Shown: piece by piece, positions 48,456 to 57,453 of the stretch
Layout: each line of letters opens with the position of its first letter
Numbering within the stretch: position 1 is the first letter of the stretch
Origin: Klebsiella planticola ATCC 33531
GTDB taxonomy: Bacteria > Pseudomonadota > Gammaproteobacteria > Enterobacterales > Enterobacteriaceae
Length of the DNA: 64,000 bases
Direction of reading: 5' to 3'
Assembly (NCBI RefSeq): GCF_000735435.1
Contig: NZ_JMPP01000033.1
Coordinates: forward strand, 113,024 to 177,023
Program-made: the position numbers and the translations under genes
The notes under the pieces: generated by a model
Told to the model about the DNA's origin: nothing
The model's database searches: none
Seen by the model: only the letters and a program-made list of their open reading frames with translations

Positions 48456-48481
48456 CAGCCGCCGGGGTATTCCGGCGGCTG
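48456..48481 (-). other. Intercistronic hairpin after the binding-protein gene
   Basis: CAGCCGCCGG (48456-48465), loop GGTATT, CCGGCGGCTG (48472-48481): a perfect 10-bp stem between the binding-protein stop and the DppB-like start. Such hairpins commonly protect the abundant binding-protein mRNA. Confidence 0.65.
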
Positions 48482-48487
48482 TGATGG

Positions 48488-50191
48488 TTACCTGGCGATT
48501 TTCACATCCGGCAGGCTGCCGGTCAGGCCGTTATAAATATCCGGTTTAAAACCGGATACCCTGGCGCTGCTGGCCGAGAGAATCTGGCGGTAGCCGAGAA
48601 GAATGACCGGCGGGTCTTCCGCCAGCACCTGATACAGCTGATGGTAAATCGGCTTACGCTTTTCGACGTCGAGCAGCGCGTTGCCTTCGTTAATCAGCTT
48701 ATCGACCTGCGGATTGTTATAGCCCGACTCTTTGGCTTCAGTGCTGTAGAAATCCCATACGCCGTCGTGCGGGTCGTTGAGCGTGCTGGTGCTAAAGGAG
48801 GCCAGGTCATAGTTGCCCGCTTTACGCTGGGCCATCAGGGCGTTGAAGTCGACCACCTGCGGTTTGAGCACGACGCCGATCTGCCGCCAGTTCTCTTTGG
48901 CAATCGGGATCAGCGCATCGTTGAGCACCTTCTTACTGACCAGCAGCGTCAGCTCCAGACGCTGACCGTCTTTCACGCGGATGCCGTCCGGGCCCGGTTT
49001 CCAGCCCGCTTCATCAAGCAGTTTTTTCGCCTGCGCCGGATCGTAGTGATACGGGTTGACCCCCTGCGGATTGTAGGCCCAGGAGATAGGGGCGATCGGT
49101 TCAACTGCCACCTTGCCATAGCCCTGGTACACCACATCGATCAGCTTCTGGCGGTCGAGGCCGTAAATCAGCGCCTGCCGAACTTTGACATCCTTCAGCG
49201 CCGGACGACGGACGTTAAACTCCACCTGGCTGTAATCGCTGGAGCCGTAGAGGTTGATATTGGCGAAGCCGAGCATTCTCAGCTGTTCAATATCGTCCGG
49301 GCGCGAGGTAAAGGCGTCGTAGTCGGTTTCCCCGGTCTGGAACAGCTGAAAGTTGGTCGACGGGTTGGTAACGCGGTAGATAAAGCGCGGCGTCGGCGGT
49401 GTGCCGCGGTAGAAGTGGCTGTTAGCGTGGAAACGAATCTCCTGGCCCGGAATATATTTGTCATAGACGTAAGGACCGTTGCCCAGCGGTTTTCCATGCA
49501 GGCTGCGCAGATAGTCAAGCTGGCCGCGCTGGTAGCCTTTGCCATACCAGGCTTTGGAGAGCACCGGACCACCGATCCGCGAAAGGGTGGTGGCGCCGGG
49601 CTGCGTCGTAGTGACCTGCAGGGTCAGCGGGTCGATGACCTTCAGGCCGCTGACGCTGTCGGCTTTCCCGGCTTTATACTCGGCGCCGCCGGCAATATTG
49701 GCGAGGGTAATATCGGTATCGCCGTCATACTTCGGATCCAGCAGCACGGTGAGGGTAAAGGCGACATCTTCCGCGGTGAGCGGCGAGCCGTCGCTGAAGG
49801 TCAGATTCGGCCGCAGCTTGATGGTATAGACTTTGTTATCGGCGCTCACCTGCCAGCTTTCGGCCAGGCCAGGGACCAGGTTGCCGTGGCTGTCCCAGTC
49901 AATCAGGCGCGAAAAGATGACGTTGGTGACGTTTTCGTCCCAGCCGTTAACGAAGAAGTAGGGGTTAAAGATCCCCTGTGGCTCGGAAATCCCGGCGACG
50001 ACGGTGTCTTTACGCAGTTTGGCGGCCGCCGGGATCTGGCTGGCATCGGTGGCCGGCGTGATGCCTTCCTGCAAAATTTCGTCCGCGCTGGTCACAGAAG
50101 AAAATGCCAGCGTGCCGCCGATTAACGCGATTGCAATAGCGTGCGAAAATCGCGTCTGTTTAGTTTTTAATCCGTGCAGTAATCTGGACAA
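48488..50191 (-). CDS. Dipeptide/oligopeptide-type substrate-binding protein
   Basis: A 567-residue periplasmic protein of SBP family 5, read from a TTG at 50191 that has GGGAG 7 nt upstream; there is no in-frame ATG in the signal region. The signal peptide runs to about residue 36 (ALIGGTLAFSSVTSADE). Conserved family segments include FSDGSPLTAEDVAFTL and VKVRQALIYGLDRQKLIDVV. It is somewhat longer than DppA/OppA (about 535). Its substrate may be a sulfur-containing peptide or other organic compound, given the neighbours (inference). Confidence 0.9.
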   Translation of the reverse strand: MSRLLHGLKTKQTRFSHAIAIALIGGTLAFSSVTSADEILQEGITPATDASQIPAAAKLRKDTVVAGISEPQGIFNPYFFVNGWDENVTNVIFSRLIDWDSHGNLVPGLAESWQVSADNKVYTIKLRPNLTFSDGSPLTAEDVAFTLTVLLDPKYDGDTDITLANIAGGAEYKAGKADSVSGLKVIDPLTLQVTTTQPGATTLSRIGGPVLSKAWYGKGYQRGQLDYLRSLHGKPLGNGPYVYDKYIPGQEIRFHANSHFYRGTPPTPRFIYRVTNPSTNFQLFQTGETDYDAFTSRPDDIEQLRMLGFANINLYGSSDYSQVEFNVRRPALKDVKVRQALIYGLDRQKLIDVVYQGYGKVAVEPIAPISWAYNPQGVNPYHYDPAQAKKLLDEAGWKPGPDGIRVKDGQRLELTLLVSKKVLNDALIPIAKENWRQIGVVLKPQVVDFNALMAQRKAGNYDLASFSTSTLNDPHDGVWDFYSTEAKESGYNNPQVDKLINEGNALLDVEKRKPIYHQLYQVLAEDPPVILLGYRQILSASSARVSGFKPDIYNGLTGSLPDVKIAR

Positions 50192-50311
50192 AAGTGCTCC
50201 CTCATCAAATAATTGCGCTGAAATTTACAATTCATGACGAAAGATAAGAGGCGCACCACGGCCTGTCTAACAACGAAAAAATATGATTTATAGCGAATCA
50301 GCATTAGCAAT

Positions 50312-50335
50312 AATCTGGCAATAAAATGCCAGATT
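50312..50335 (-). terminator. Hairpin after the MetN-like gene
   Basis: AATCTGGCA (50312-50320), loop ATAAAA, TGCCAGATT (50327-50335): perfect 9-bp stem 5 nt after the MetN-like stop. On the minus strand the tail is only moderately T-rich (ATTATTGC), so read-through to the next genes is likely. Confidence 0.55.
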
Positions 50336-50339
50336 TTGA

Positions 50340-51383
50340 TTAAGACGGAGAATTTTCCACCGTCAGTTCGCTCCCGAGAGTCAAACGATCCGCGACCCAG
50401 CCGTGCTGACCTAACGCGCTGTCATCCAGCGGCCGGGGCAGCCGGATGCGTAGCTGTCCGATGACCCGCCCCTGAATCTGCTCGCAGTTGCCGTACAGCA
50501 GGCGTGCGCCATCGCCGAGCAAAGCGGCGATGCGGTGTAAATCCGGCTCGCCGCCGCTGCTGCCGTCGAAGTGCAGGGTCACCAGCTGCGAGCCGGCCAC
50601 CGACGACAGGTTTTCGCCGGGGCGATCGTGATGCAGCGTACTGGTCATGCTACGCGTCACCTCGTGCTGCGGGTTGCCAAACACCCGCCACACCTCGCCC
50701 TGTTCGATGATATGCCCGCGCTCCAGCACCGCCACCCGATCGCAGAGCGTGCGGATGACCTCCATTTCATGAGTAATGAGGATAATCGTCAGACCAAGGC
50801 GCTGGTTAATTTCTTTCAACAGCTTAAGCACAGCGAGGGTGTTTTCCGGATCCAGCGCCGAGGTTGCCTCGTCGCAAAGCAGAATTTCCGGCTGGGTTAC
50901 CAGCGCGCGGGCGATCCCGGTACGCTGCTTTTGCCCGCCGGAGAGTTTTGCCGGCCAGCTATCGCGCAGGGCGCTGAGGCCGACCAGTTCCAGCATCTCA
51001 TCGACCCGGCGCTGCCTTTCAGCCCGCGGGACGCCGGCCATCTTAAGCGGCAGTTCGACGTTTTGCGCCACCGTTTTGGTCGACATCAGGTTGAAGTGTT
51101 GAAAGATCATCGCCACCCGGCGGCGCAGGTCGCGCATCTGGCTGCGTGAATAGCGCAACGTCTGTTCGCCGTGAATGGTGATTTCGCCGCTGTCGGCGTT
51201 TTCCAGGCGATTAAACAGGCGCAACAGCGTCGATTTCCCGGCGCCGCTGCGGCCGATAATGCCGAAAATCTCGCCCTGATAGAGCGTCAGGTTAATATTC
51301 TGCAGCGCCTGAACGCCGTTAGGGTAGGCTTTGCTTATTCCGCTTAACTGTATATGCGGTACGGCACGAGGATCGTGAGTCAC
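50340..51383 (-). CDS. Methionine-type ABC ATPase with NIL domain, MetN-like
   Basis: A 347-residue ATPase with Walker A GRSGAGKST, signature LSGGQKQR, Walker B LLCDEATSALDP, and a C-terminal NIL domain (about 265-340) that binds substrate for feedback inhibition. Along with the MetI- and MetQ-like genes it forms a D-methionine/organosulfur-type importer. It is not the standard metNIQ locus, because the order is I-Q-N after an sfnB gene. Confidence 0.87.
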   Translation of the reverse strand: MTHDPRAVPHIQLSGISKAYPNGVQALQNINLTLYQGEIFGIIGRSGAGKSTLLRLFNRLENADSGEITIHGEQTLRYSRSQMRDLRRRVAMIFQHFNLMSTKTVAQNVELPLKMAGVPRAERQRRVDEMLELVGLSALRDSWPAKLSGGQKQRTGIARALVTQPEILLCDEATSALDPENTLAVLKLLKEINQRLGLTIILITHEMEVIRTLCDRVAVLERGHIIEQGEVWRVFGNPQHEVTRSMTSTLHHDRPGENLSSVAGSQLVTLHFDGSSGGEPDLHRIAALLGDGARLLYGNCEQIQGRVIGQLRIRLPRPLDDSALGQHGWVADRLTLGSELTVENSPS

Positions 51384-51411
51384 GGTAGTTTGCTCCGTCA
51401 GCCTTGAAAAA

Positions 51412-51433
51412 CCGGCAGCATCAGCGCTGCCGG
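51412..51433 (-). other. Intercistronic hairpin between the MetQ- and MetN-like genes
   Basis: CCGGCAGC (51412-51419) pairs with GCTGCCGG (51426-51433) across 6 nt, again just after a binding-protein gene. Confidence 0.5.
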
Positions 51434-51447
51434 ATACGGTCCGGCGA

Positions 51448-52236
51448 TCAGAAGCCCGGGACGATTTTGCCTTTGTAGCGGGTGAGGATAAAATTGCGCA
51501 CCGCGTCGGAGTGCAGCGCTTTCGCCAGCTTCTGGATCCCCGGATCGTTGAGGTTATCGGGGCGGGCCACCAGATACTCGACGTACAGATCGCTGCCTTT
51601 TTCTACCAGCAGGGCTTTATCGGTATCGATCCCCGCTTCCAGCGCATAGTTGGCGAATATAAACGCCAGATCGACCTGATTCACCGCCCGCGCCAGCATG
51701 GCGCCTTCCAGCTCGCGAATTTTAAAATGGTGCGGGTTGGCGACGATATCCCGGGTCGCCGACTGCGGATCCTTCGGGTTTTTCAGGGTCAGCAGGCCGG
51801 CATCGCTTAACATGACCAGCGCTCGCCCGGTGTTGACCGGGTCATTCGGCACTGCGATGGTGGCGCCATCCGGGAGCGCTTTGATGTCGTGATATTTGCT
51901 GGAGTAGGCGCCAAACGGTTCAATATGGACGCCTACCACCGGGACCAGATCGGTATGTCGCGTCTGGTTGTAGTTATCGAGGAACGGACGGTACTGATAG
52001 TAGTTGGCGTCGAGGTTTTTCTCCGCCAGCTGTTGGTTAGGCTGAATAAAGTCGTTAAAGACTTTGATTTTCAAATCTACGCCCTGTCTGGCCAGCTCCG
52101 GCTTGACGAACTCAAGGATTTCCGCGTGCGGTACCGGCGTGGCGCCGACGGTCAGCGTTTCGTTGGCGGCGACAGAGGCGGAGAAGAGGGCCAGCAGCCC
52201 GGCGGCGATAAGGGTTTTGTGCACTATTTTGTTCAT
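51448..52236 (-). CDS. Methionine-type substrate-binding protein, MetQ/NlpA family
   Basis: A 262-residue protein with a signal peptide (ALFSASVAANE) but no lipobox Cys, so it is a soluble periplasmic form, unlike MetQ. NlpA-family segments: VGATPVPHAEILEFVKPELA, ANYYQYRPFLDNYN and VPNDPVNTGRALVML. It would bind methionine-like or alkyl-sulfur compounds. Confidence 0.9.
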   Translation of the reverse strand: MNKIVHKTLIAAGLLALFSASVAANETLTVGATPVPHAEILEFVKPELARQGVDLKIKVFNDFIQPNQQLAEKNLDANYYQYRPFLDNYNQTRHTDLVPVVGVHIEPFGAYSSKYHDIKALPDGATIAVPNDPVNTGRALVMLSDAGLLTLKNPKDPQSATRDIVANPHHFKIRELEGAMLARAVNQVDLAFIFANYALEAGIDTDKALLVEKGSDLYVEYLVARPDNLNDPGIQKLAKALHSDAVRNFILTRYKGKIVPGF

Positions 52237-52267
52237 GGTTTTTTCCTGGGAAAGTCGCGTGTCTTTG

Positions 52268-52942
52268 TTATTTACGGCTCATGTACCGCACAAGGCGGTC
52301 GCCGCTCATCTGTAAAACCTGCACCAGGGCAATCAGCAGCAGGACGGTGACCACCATCACGTCGGTCTGAAAGCGCTGGTAGCCAAAACGAATCGCCAGA
52401 TCCCCGAGCCCGCCGCCGCCGATAACCCCGGCCATAGAGGTGTAATCCACCAGCAAAATCGCGGTGACGGTGACGGCGGCAACCAGCCCGGCGCGGGATT
52501 CGGGCAACAGGGTGTGCCAGATCAGCTGTGCGGTATTGCCGCCCATTGACCAGCTGGCCTCCACCAGACCGTGATCCACCTCGCGCAGGGCGCTTTCCAC
52601 CAGCCGGGCAAAGAAAGGCGCGCAGCCCGCCACCAGCGGCGGAATGGTGCCCTGTACGCCCAGGGAGGTGCCGGTAATTAAGGTGGTGACCGGGATCATG
52701 ACGATCAGCAAAATAATGAATGGCAGCGAACGCAGGACGTTGACGCAAAACGACAGCAGACGATACAGCCGCGGGGCGTGCAGCAGCTGCGGCTGGCCGG
52801 TGAGGTAGAGGACAATCCCTAACGGCAGACCGAGCAGTACGGTAAAGCCCAGCGACCAGCCCAGCATGATTAACGTGTCGATGCCCGCCTGGAGCACATC
52901 GCTCCAGTCGATATCGGCAAAAAACTCCAGCACGGGGGCCAC
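52268..52942 (-). CDS. Methionine-type ABC permease, MetI-like
   Basis: A 224-residue permease with five helices and the loop LVEASWSMGGNTAQLIWHTL, similar to MetI in length and pattern (RSLPFIILLIVMIPVTTLI). The longest frame starts at a GTG at 52942, directly after the sfnB-like stop; a second GTG at 52933 has AAGGTGG at better spacing and may be the true start. Confidence 0.88.
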   Translation of the reverse strand: MAPVLEFFADIDWSDVLQAGIDTLIMLGWSLGFTVLLGLPLGIVLYLTGQPQLLHAPRLYRLLSFCVNVLRSLPFIILLIVMIPVTTLITGTSLGVQGTIPPLVAGCAPFFARLVESALREVDHGLVEASWSMGGNTAQLIWHTLLPESRAGLVAAVTVTAILLVDYTSMAGVIGGGGLGDLAIRFGYQRFQTDVMVVTVLLLIALVQVLQMSGDRLVRYMSRK

Positions 52943-52943
52943 C

Positions 52944-54167
52944 TTAGTTCCAGTCGTGACGCTGCGGGCGAATGCCGTTTAATACCCAGTTGCCGAGCAG
53001 CTGATATTTCCAGCGTACCGGGTCGTGCAGGGTGTGAACGCGCGCATTGCGCCAGTGGCGATCGAAGTTGTGACGGTTGCCGGTCGCCCGGGTACCGCTG
53101 AGTTCAAACAGGCGGCTGGCGGCGTCAAGGGCAACCTCGGTGGTGAACACTTTGGCGCGGGCAACGGCGATGGAAGCCTGCGCCACATGCTCCTCGCTGA
53201 GATCCTGTTTAAAGCGGTCGAGAACCTTGCCCGCCTGCTCCAGCAGCGCCTCAGCGGCGGCCAGTCGGCTATCAATCTGTCCGATATGGTAGATGGTGAG
53301 CGGATCGTCGCTGGCCCGTTCGACGCCGGCATCAATCCACGGTCGGGCGAACTGGCGAACGAAGCTGACGGTGTCGTTGAGGGCTGCGCGGGCGATCCCG
53401 GCATCAATCGCGGCGGTGGTGAGCTGCGCGAAGGGGCCGGCGAGCGTCGGCGAGGCATAAGATTTCCACGTCGGGAAAAGATGCAACGGCGCGACCGCCA
53501 GATTCTCCGCCAGGACCGTGCCGCTGGCGGTATTTCGCTGCCCAAGGCAGTCCCAGTCATCGAGCACCGTCAAGCCAGCGCTGTCGCGCGGCACGAAGGC
53601 CAGCTGCGCGCGATCGTCGGCGTCCAGCGCCAGAATGCCTATCCAGTGGGCGTAGAGCGAGCCGGTGCAATAGCCCTTCCGTCCGTTGATGTACAGCGCA
53701 TCACCACGGGTCTCCAGGCGGGTGCGGATATCGAGCACCGTTTTGCCGCCGGTCTCGGAAAGCGCGTTGGCAAAACGATGCCCCTGTAATACCAGGCCAA
53801 AAAAGAAGGCCTGTTGCTCTGCGCTGCCCTGCAGGCGAATGTCCTCGAGCAGGCAGTAATGGTTTTGCGGAATTTGTCCGAGCGACGGATCGGCGGCGGA
53901 GATGATGGCAATCACTTGAGCCAGGGTGGCGGCGGAGACCTCGGCGCCGCCCCATTGGCGCGGCACCGTGATGCCCCACAGGCCGCTGTTGGAGAAGGTA
54001 TCGACAATCTCGGGCGCTACCGTGCCGCTACGGTCGCGTTCTGCGGCTCCGGGCTGTAGCAGCAGGGCGATCTCGTGGGCAATGGCGATGGCTTCTTCAT
54101 CGCTGCTGATGACATGGGCATCCGGCGAATGGCGGGTATAGCTGACGGGTGATTGGCTTTCTGACAT
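52944..54167 (-). CDS. sfnB: SfnB-like acyl-CoA dehydrogenase-family flavin oxidoreductase
   Basis: A 407-residue protein of the acyl-CoA dehydrogenase/DszC monooxygenase fold. The sequence SGLWGITVPRQWGGAEVS and SLGQIPQNHYCLLEDIRLQG is typical of SfnB, an FMNH2-linked enzyme linked to use of dimethyl sulfone and other organosulfur compounds in Pseudomonas. It is the first gene of a minus-strand cluster with a methionine-type and a dipeptide-type importer. It lies about 85 nt downstream of a sigma-54 promoter, which fits the RpoN-dependent control of sfn genes in Pseudomonas. The exact substrate is unknown. Confidence 0.85.
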   Translation of the reverse strand: MSESQSPVSYTRHSPDAHVISSDEEAIAIAHEIALLLQPGAAERDRSGTVAPEIVDTFSNSGLWGITVPRQWGGAEVSAATLAQVIAIISAADPSLGQIPQNHYCLLEDIRLQGSAEQQAFFFGLVLQGHRFANALSETGGKTVLDIRTRLETRGDALYINGRKGYCTGSLYAHWIGILALDADDRAQLAFVPRDSAGLTVLDDWDCLGQRNTASGTVLAENLAVAPLHLFPTWKSYASPTLAGPFAQLTTAAIDAGIARAALNDTVSFVRQFARPWIDAGVERASDDPLTIYHIGQIDSRLAAAEALLEQAGKVLDRFKQDLSEEHVAQASIAVARAKVFTTEVALDAASRLFELSGTRATGNRHNFDRHWRNARVHTLHDPVRWKYQLLGNWVLNGIRPQRHDWN

Positions 54168-54252
54168 ACGGTTTTCTCGTGGTTAACTAAATGGCTATAT
54201 GCAAAAAATAGATAACTAAATAACCTATAATTCCAATGTGTTATATGTGAAT

Positions 54253-54269
54253 AGCAAAGGCTGTGCCAG
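54253..54269 (-). promoter_or_regulatory. Sigma-54 (RpoN) promoter of the sfnB-like operon
   Basis: On the minus strand CTGGCACAGCCTTTGCT matches YTGGCACG-N4-TTGCW with one change (A for the last G). GG and GC are exactly 10 nt apart. Transcription would start near 54243, giving a leader of about 75 nt. Confidence 0.7.
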
Positions 54270-54330
54270 TTCGCGGAGAATTTTTAGATATTTAAAATCA
54301 ATGAATTACGTTTTTATCTGCCGGGCAGGT

Positions 54331-54368
54331 TGCTGCAAATGCAGCACCGGTGATAGCAGGCTGCTGCA
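54331..54368. promoter_or_regulatory. Dyad upstream of the sigma-54 promoter, candidate activator site
   Basis: TGCTGCA-AA-TGCAGCA (54331-54346) is a perfect 7-bp dyad, and a further TGCTGCA lies at 54362-54368, 31 nt (about three turns) from the first. They sit about 60-100 nt upstream of the -24 element, where an enhancer-binding protein would bind. Confidence 0.5.
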
Positions 54369-54455
54369 TTTCCGACAGCCTGCGTCGGGGAAACTTGCTG
54401 AAACAAGCGTTATGTAGTCTGATATATATCGAAAATGATAATCAGAGGATCGGCA

Positions 54456-54959
54456 ATGTATCTGTTTATGTTTTACGTCGGTGGCAATGCGGGTAAATCG
54501 AATATTGAAGTTCATGACATTCAGTTTGTGGTGGCGCGAACCCCGGAGGAGGCGTGGCCTGCGCTGCGCGAGGCCTGGTTTGGCGATGCGGATAAAATCC
54601 ATATTGACGGCTATAGCAGGATCAACTGGGCCGATGGTTATGAGGTGACTCTGGCCAGAACGCCTGCTCACGGCGGGGTGAAGCTGTTCTTTGTTAACGC
54701 CGGCGGCTATCGCTCCGACACCCTGGCGGAACTGCATGAATTCGGTCTGTTTGCGGCGAGTGACGCGCGGGAGGCGAAGGAGAAAGCGCTGAAGACGCTG
54801 CTGCGCGGCGCCTGGCAGCAGCATAAGGACAATCTGCAGGCCGTCGATGACTGTCTGCTGCTGGACAAGGTGGGCGACTGGTATCTCCACCTGACGCCCA
54901 ACGCTGCGGGCGAGGCGGCCAGGCCCGAGTGGCAAGGCTATCAACCGATTGGGATTTGA
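54456..54959 (+). CDS. DUF1543 family protein
   Basis: A 167-residue protein from the ATG at 54456 (CAGAGGATCGGCA upstream); a 7-codon extension is possible but not supported. It begins MYLFMFYVGGNAGKSNIEVH and contains two similar halves of the DUF1543 type (HDIQFVVARTPEEAW; YRSDTLAELHEFGLFAASDA). It is a cytoplasmic protein of unknown function found in many proteobacteria. It is convergent with arsH. Confidence 0.85.
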   Translation: MYLFMFYVGGNAGKSNIEVHDIQFVVARTPEEAWPALREAWFGDADKIHIDGYSRINWADGYEVTLARTPAHGGVKLFFVNAGGYRSDTLAELHEFGLFAASDAREAKEKALKTLLRGAWQQHKDNLQAVDDCLLLDKVGDWYLHLTPNAAGEAARPEWQGYQPIGI

Positions 54960-54969
54960 AGCCCTGCCA

Positions 54970-54990
54970 GCGCGGGGAGCATCCCCGCGC
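54970..54990. terminator. Hairpin between convergent DUF1543 and arsH genes
   Basis: GCGCGGGGA (54970-54978), loop GCA, TCCCCGCGC (54982-54990): a perfect 9-bp GC-rich stem serving both strands; no T tract. Confidence 0.5.
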
Positions 54991-54998
54991 ATTCCCCG

Positions 54999-55697
54999 TC
55001 AGATTTTGGCCTGATTGACTCGCGCTGAGAGGGCCTGATGGCTCTCTTTGCGTTCGCTGTATCTCCCGGCGAGCAGCGCGGTATGGCCTTTCAGCAGCTG
55101 GGTTATCTTGAACAGCTCTTCGCTGACGTCGACGATTCTGTCGTACCACGGCGAGGGCTTCATGCGACCCTGTTCATCAAATTCCTGCCAGGCCTTGGGG
55201 ACAGACGATTGATTCGGGATAGTAAACATCCGCATCCAGCGCCCGAGGATCCGCATCTGATTGACGGCGTTGAATGACTGGGAACCGCCGCACACCTGCA
55301 TCACCGCCAGCGTTTTGCCCTGAGAAGGGCGGACAGCACCTTCGCTCAGGGGGATCCAGTCAATCTGGGCTTTCATCACCGCACTCATCGCGCCATGTCG
55401 CTCCGGTGAACTCCAGATCATCCCGTCGCACCAGCGCACCCGTTCACGCAGCTCAACCACTTTAGGGTGCGATTCCGGCGCATCATCGGGCAGCGGCAGC
55501 CCGGAAGGATTGAAGGTCTGGACGCTGGCGCCCATGGCCGTCAGCAGTCGTCCGGCTTCTTCCGCGGCGAAGCGGCTGAAAGAGCGCTCGCGCAGCGAGC
55601 CGTAGAGAATGAGGATTCGCGGTGGCGCCCGATCCGGGAGCTTGTTGGCAAGTTCAAAATCAAAAAATTCACCTTGCAGGGCAGGAAAATCAGCCAT
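54999..55697 (-). CDS. arsH: Organoarsenical oxidase/flavoreductase ArsH
   Basis: A 232-residue NADPH-dependent FMN reductase-fold protein with [20 protein letters not shown] near residue 30, [20 protein letters not shown] and [20 protein letters not shown], all typical of ArsH. It oxidises trivalent methylated and aromatic arsenicals to less toxic pentavalent forms. It is divergent from arsRBC across an operator. Confidence 0.93.
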   Translation of the reverse strand: MADFPALQGEFFDFELANKLPDRAPPRILILYGSLRERSFSRFAAEEAGRLLTAMGASVQTFNPSGLPLPDDAPESHPKVVELRERVRWCDGMIWSSPERHGAMSAVMKAQIDWIPLSEGAVRPSQGKTLAVMQVCGGSQSFNAVNQMRILGRWMRMFTIPNQSSVPKAWQEFDEQGRMKPSPWYDRIVDVSEELFKITQLLKGHTALLAGRYSERKESHQALSARVNQAKI

Positions 55698-55737
55698 GGG
55701 GGAACACCTTTTTTTGAGGGGGGTTATTTCAAAATAA

Positions 55738-55761
55738 ACATATATGAATTAGCATATATGT
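55738..55761. promoter_or_regulatory. ArsR operator (perfect palindrome)
   Basis: ACATATATG (55738-55746) and CATATATGT (55753-55761) form a perfect 9-bp dyad with a 6-nt spacer, midway between arsH and arsR. It is the natural candidate for ArsR binding and repression of both promoters. Confidence 0.7.
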
Positions 55762-55785
55762 AAATGACGCACTAAGGAATCAAAA

Positions 55786-56106
55786 ATGCCGCATCCGCTA
55801 GAGGTTTTTAAAATATTGTCTGATGCCACGCGCCTGACGATCGTGATGTTGCTCAGGGAGCAAGGTGAGCTGTGCGTCTGCGATATTTGCGCGGTGACAG
55901 CGGAATCTCAGCCCAAAATATCCCGTCACATGGCGATTCTACGCGAGGGCGGGCTGGTTCTTGACCGTCGGGAAGGGAAATGGGTGCACTACCGTTTGTC
56001 GCCGCATATGCCGGCCTGGGCGGCAGAGATCATCGACAGCGCATGGCGATGCCTGCGCGATGAGGTGCGTGCCCGGGTGGCTGACGCTTCGCCGTCTTCC
56101 TGCTGA
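55786..56106 (+). CDS. arsR: Arsenite-responsive repressor ArsR
   Basis: A 106-residue winged-helix repressor with the arsenite-binding motif ELCVCDIC (C30, C32, C35) at the start of the recognition-helix region, as in E. coli ArsR. Arsenite binding releases DNA. The ATG at 55786 follows AAGGAATCAAAA. The operon continues with arsB and arsC. Confidence 0.95.
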   Translation: MPHPLEVFKILSDATRLTIVMLLREQGELCVCDICAVTAESQPKISRHMAILREGGLVLDRREGKWVHYRLSPHMPAWAAEIIDSAWRCLRDEVRARVADASPSSC

Positions 56107-56151
56107 TGGCGGCTTAATATATCTGTTATTGCATATTTGATGGGGTGAGGA

Positions 56152-57444
56152 ATGCTGCTCGCAGGGACCATTTTTTTCTTAACGCTGCTGCTGGTTATCT
56201 GGCAGCCGAAGGGGCTCAGTATCGGCTGGAGCGCGAGCCTTGGGGCGGCGCTGGCGCTGGCGTTCGGCGTTATTCATCTGAGCGATATTCCGGTGGTCTG
56301 GAATATTGTCTGGAACGCCACGGCGGCGTTTATTGCGGTGATCGTTATCAGTCTGCTGCTGGACGAGTCGGGCTTTTTCTCCTGGGCGGCACTGCACGTT
56401 GCCCGCTGGGGAAACGGGCGCGGGCGGCGACTGTTTAGCTGGATAATTCTGCTGGGCGCCGTGGTGGCCGCGCTGTTTGCTAACGATGGCGCAGCGCTGA
56501 TTCTGACCCCCATTGTTATCGCGATGCTGTCGGCGCTGGGTTTCAGCCAGCGCGCGACGCTGGCCTTTGTGATGGCTGCCGGCTTTGTTGCCGACACCGC
56601 CAGCCTGCCGCTGGTGGTGTCGAATCTGGTCAATATTGTTTCGGCCGACTTTTTCCATCTTGGCTTCAGCGCCTATGCGGCGGTTATGGTGCCGGTCGAT
56701 ATCGCAGCGATCCTGGCGACCCTGGCGATGCTGCATCTGGTCTTTCGCCGCGATATTCCACCGGTCTACGATCTGGCCCTGTTGCCCGAACCGGCCAGCG
56801 CGATTAAAGATCGCCCGACGTTCCTGACCGGCTGGGTGGTGCTGGTGGCGCTGCTGGCCGGCTTTTTCATTCTGGAACCACTGGGGATCCCGGTCAGCGC
56901 TATTGCCGCTAGCGGAGCGGCGGTGCTGCTGGCGGTGGCGAAAAAGGGGCGAGTCATTAATACGGGCAAGGTGCTGCGCGGGGCGCCGTGGCAAATTGTC
57001 GTCTTTTCGCTGGGGATGTATCTGGTTGTTTACGGTCTGCGCAATGCCGGGTTAACCGATGCGCTCTCCGCCGTGCTGAATGTGCTGGCGGATAACGGGC
57101 TGTGGGTGGCAACGCTCGGTACCGGAGTGCTGACGGCGGTACTCTCGTCGCTCATGAATAATATGCCGACGGTGCTGGTCGGGGCGTTATCCATTGATGG
57201 CAGCACGGCAACGGGAGTGATTAAAGAGGCGATGATCTACGCCAACGTCATTGGCTGCGATCTGGGGCCAAAAATCACGCCAATCGGCAGCCTTGCGACG
57301 CTGCTCTGGCTGCATGTTCTGGCGCAAAAGAACAGAGCCATCTCCTGGGGCTACTATTTCCGTACCGGGATCATCATGACCCTACCGGTACTGCTGGTGA
57401 CGCTGGCCGCACTTGCTTTGCGTCTCTCTTTTTCTCTGTCGTGA
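56152..57444 (+). CDS. arsB: Arsenite efflux pump ArsB
   Basis: A 430-residue membrane protein with about 12 helices. [14 protein letters not shown] and [14 protein letters not shown] are hallmark segments of ArsB. It exports arsenite and antimonite by proton antiport. ATG at 56152 follows GGTGAGG. It is followed 9 nt later by arsC. Confidence 0.95.
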   Translation: MLLAGTIFFLTLLLVIWQPKGLSIGWSASLGAALALAFGVIHLSDIPVVWNIVWNATAAFIAVIVISLLLDESGFFSWAALHVARWGNGRGRRLFSWIILLGAVVAALFANDGAALILTPIVIAMLSALGFSQRATLAFVMAAGFVADTASLPLVVSNLVNIVSADFFHLGFSAYAAVMVPVDIAAILATLAMLHLVFRRDIPPVYDLALLPEPASAIKDRPTFLTGWVVLVALLAGFFILEPLGIPVSAIAASGAAVLLAVAKKGRVINTGKVLRGAPWQIVVFSLGMYLVVYGLRNAGLTDALSAVLNVLADNGLWVATLGTGVLTAVLSSLMNNMPTVLVGALSIDGSTATGVIKEAMIYANVIGCDLGPKITPIGSLATLLWLHVLAQKNRAISWGYYFRTGIIMTLPVLLVTLAALALRLSFSLS

Positions 57445-57453
57445 GAACCTGAT

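Noticed and set aside
48641..50125. A 494-codon open frame on the plus strand
   Set aside because: It lies entirely antisense to the peptide-type binding-protein gene, has no recognisable domain, and is a by-product of GC-rich codon usage.
54306..54992. A 228-codon minus-strand frame
   Set aside because: Antisense to the DUF1543 gene and crosses its upstream region; no domain.
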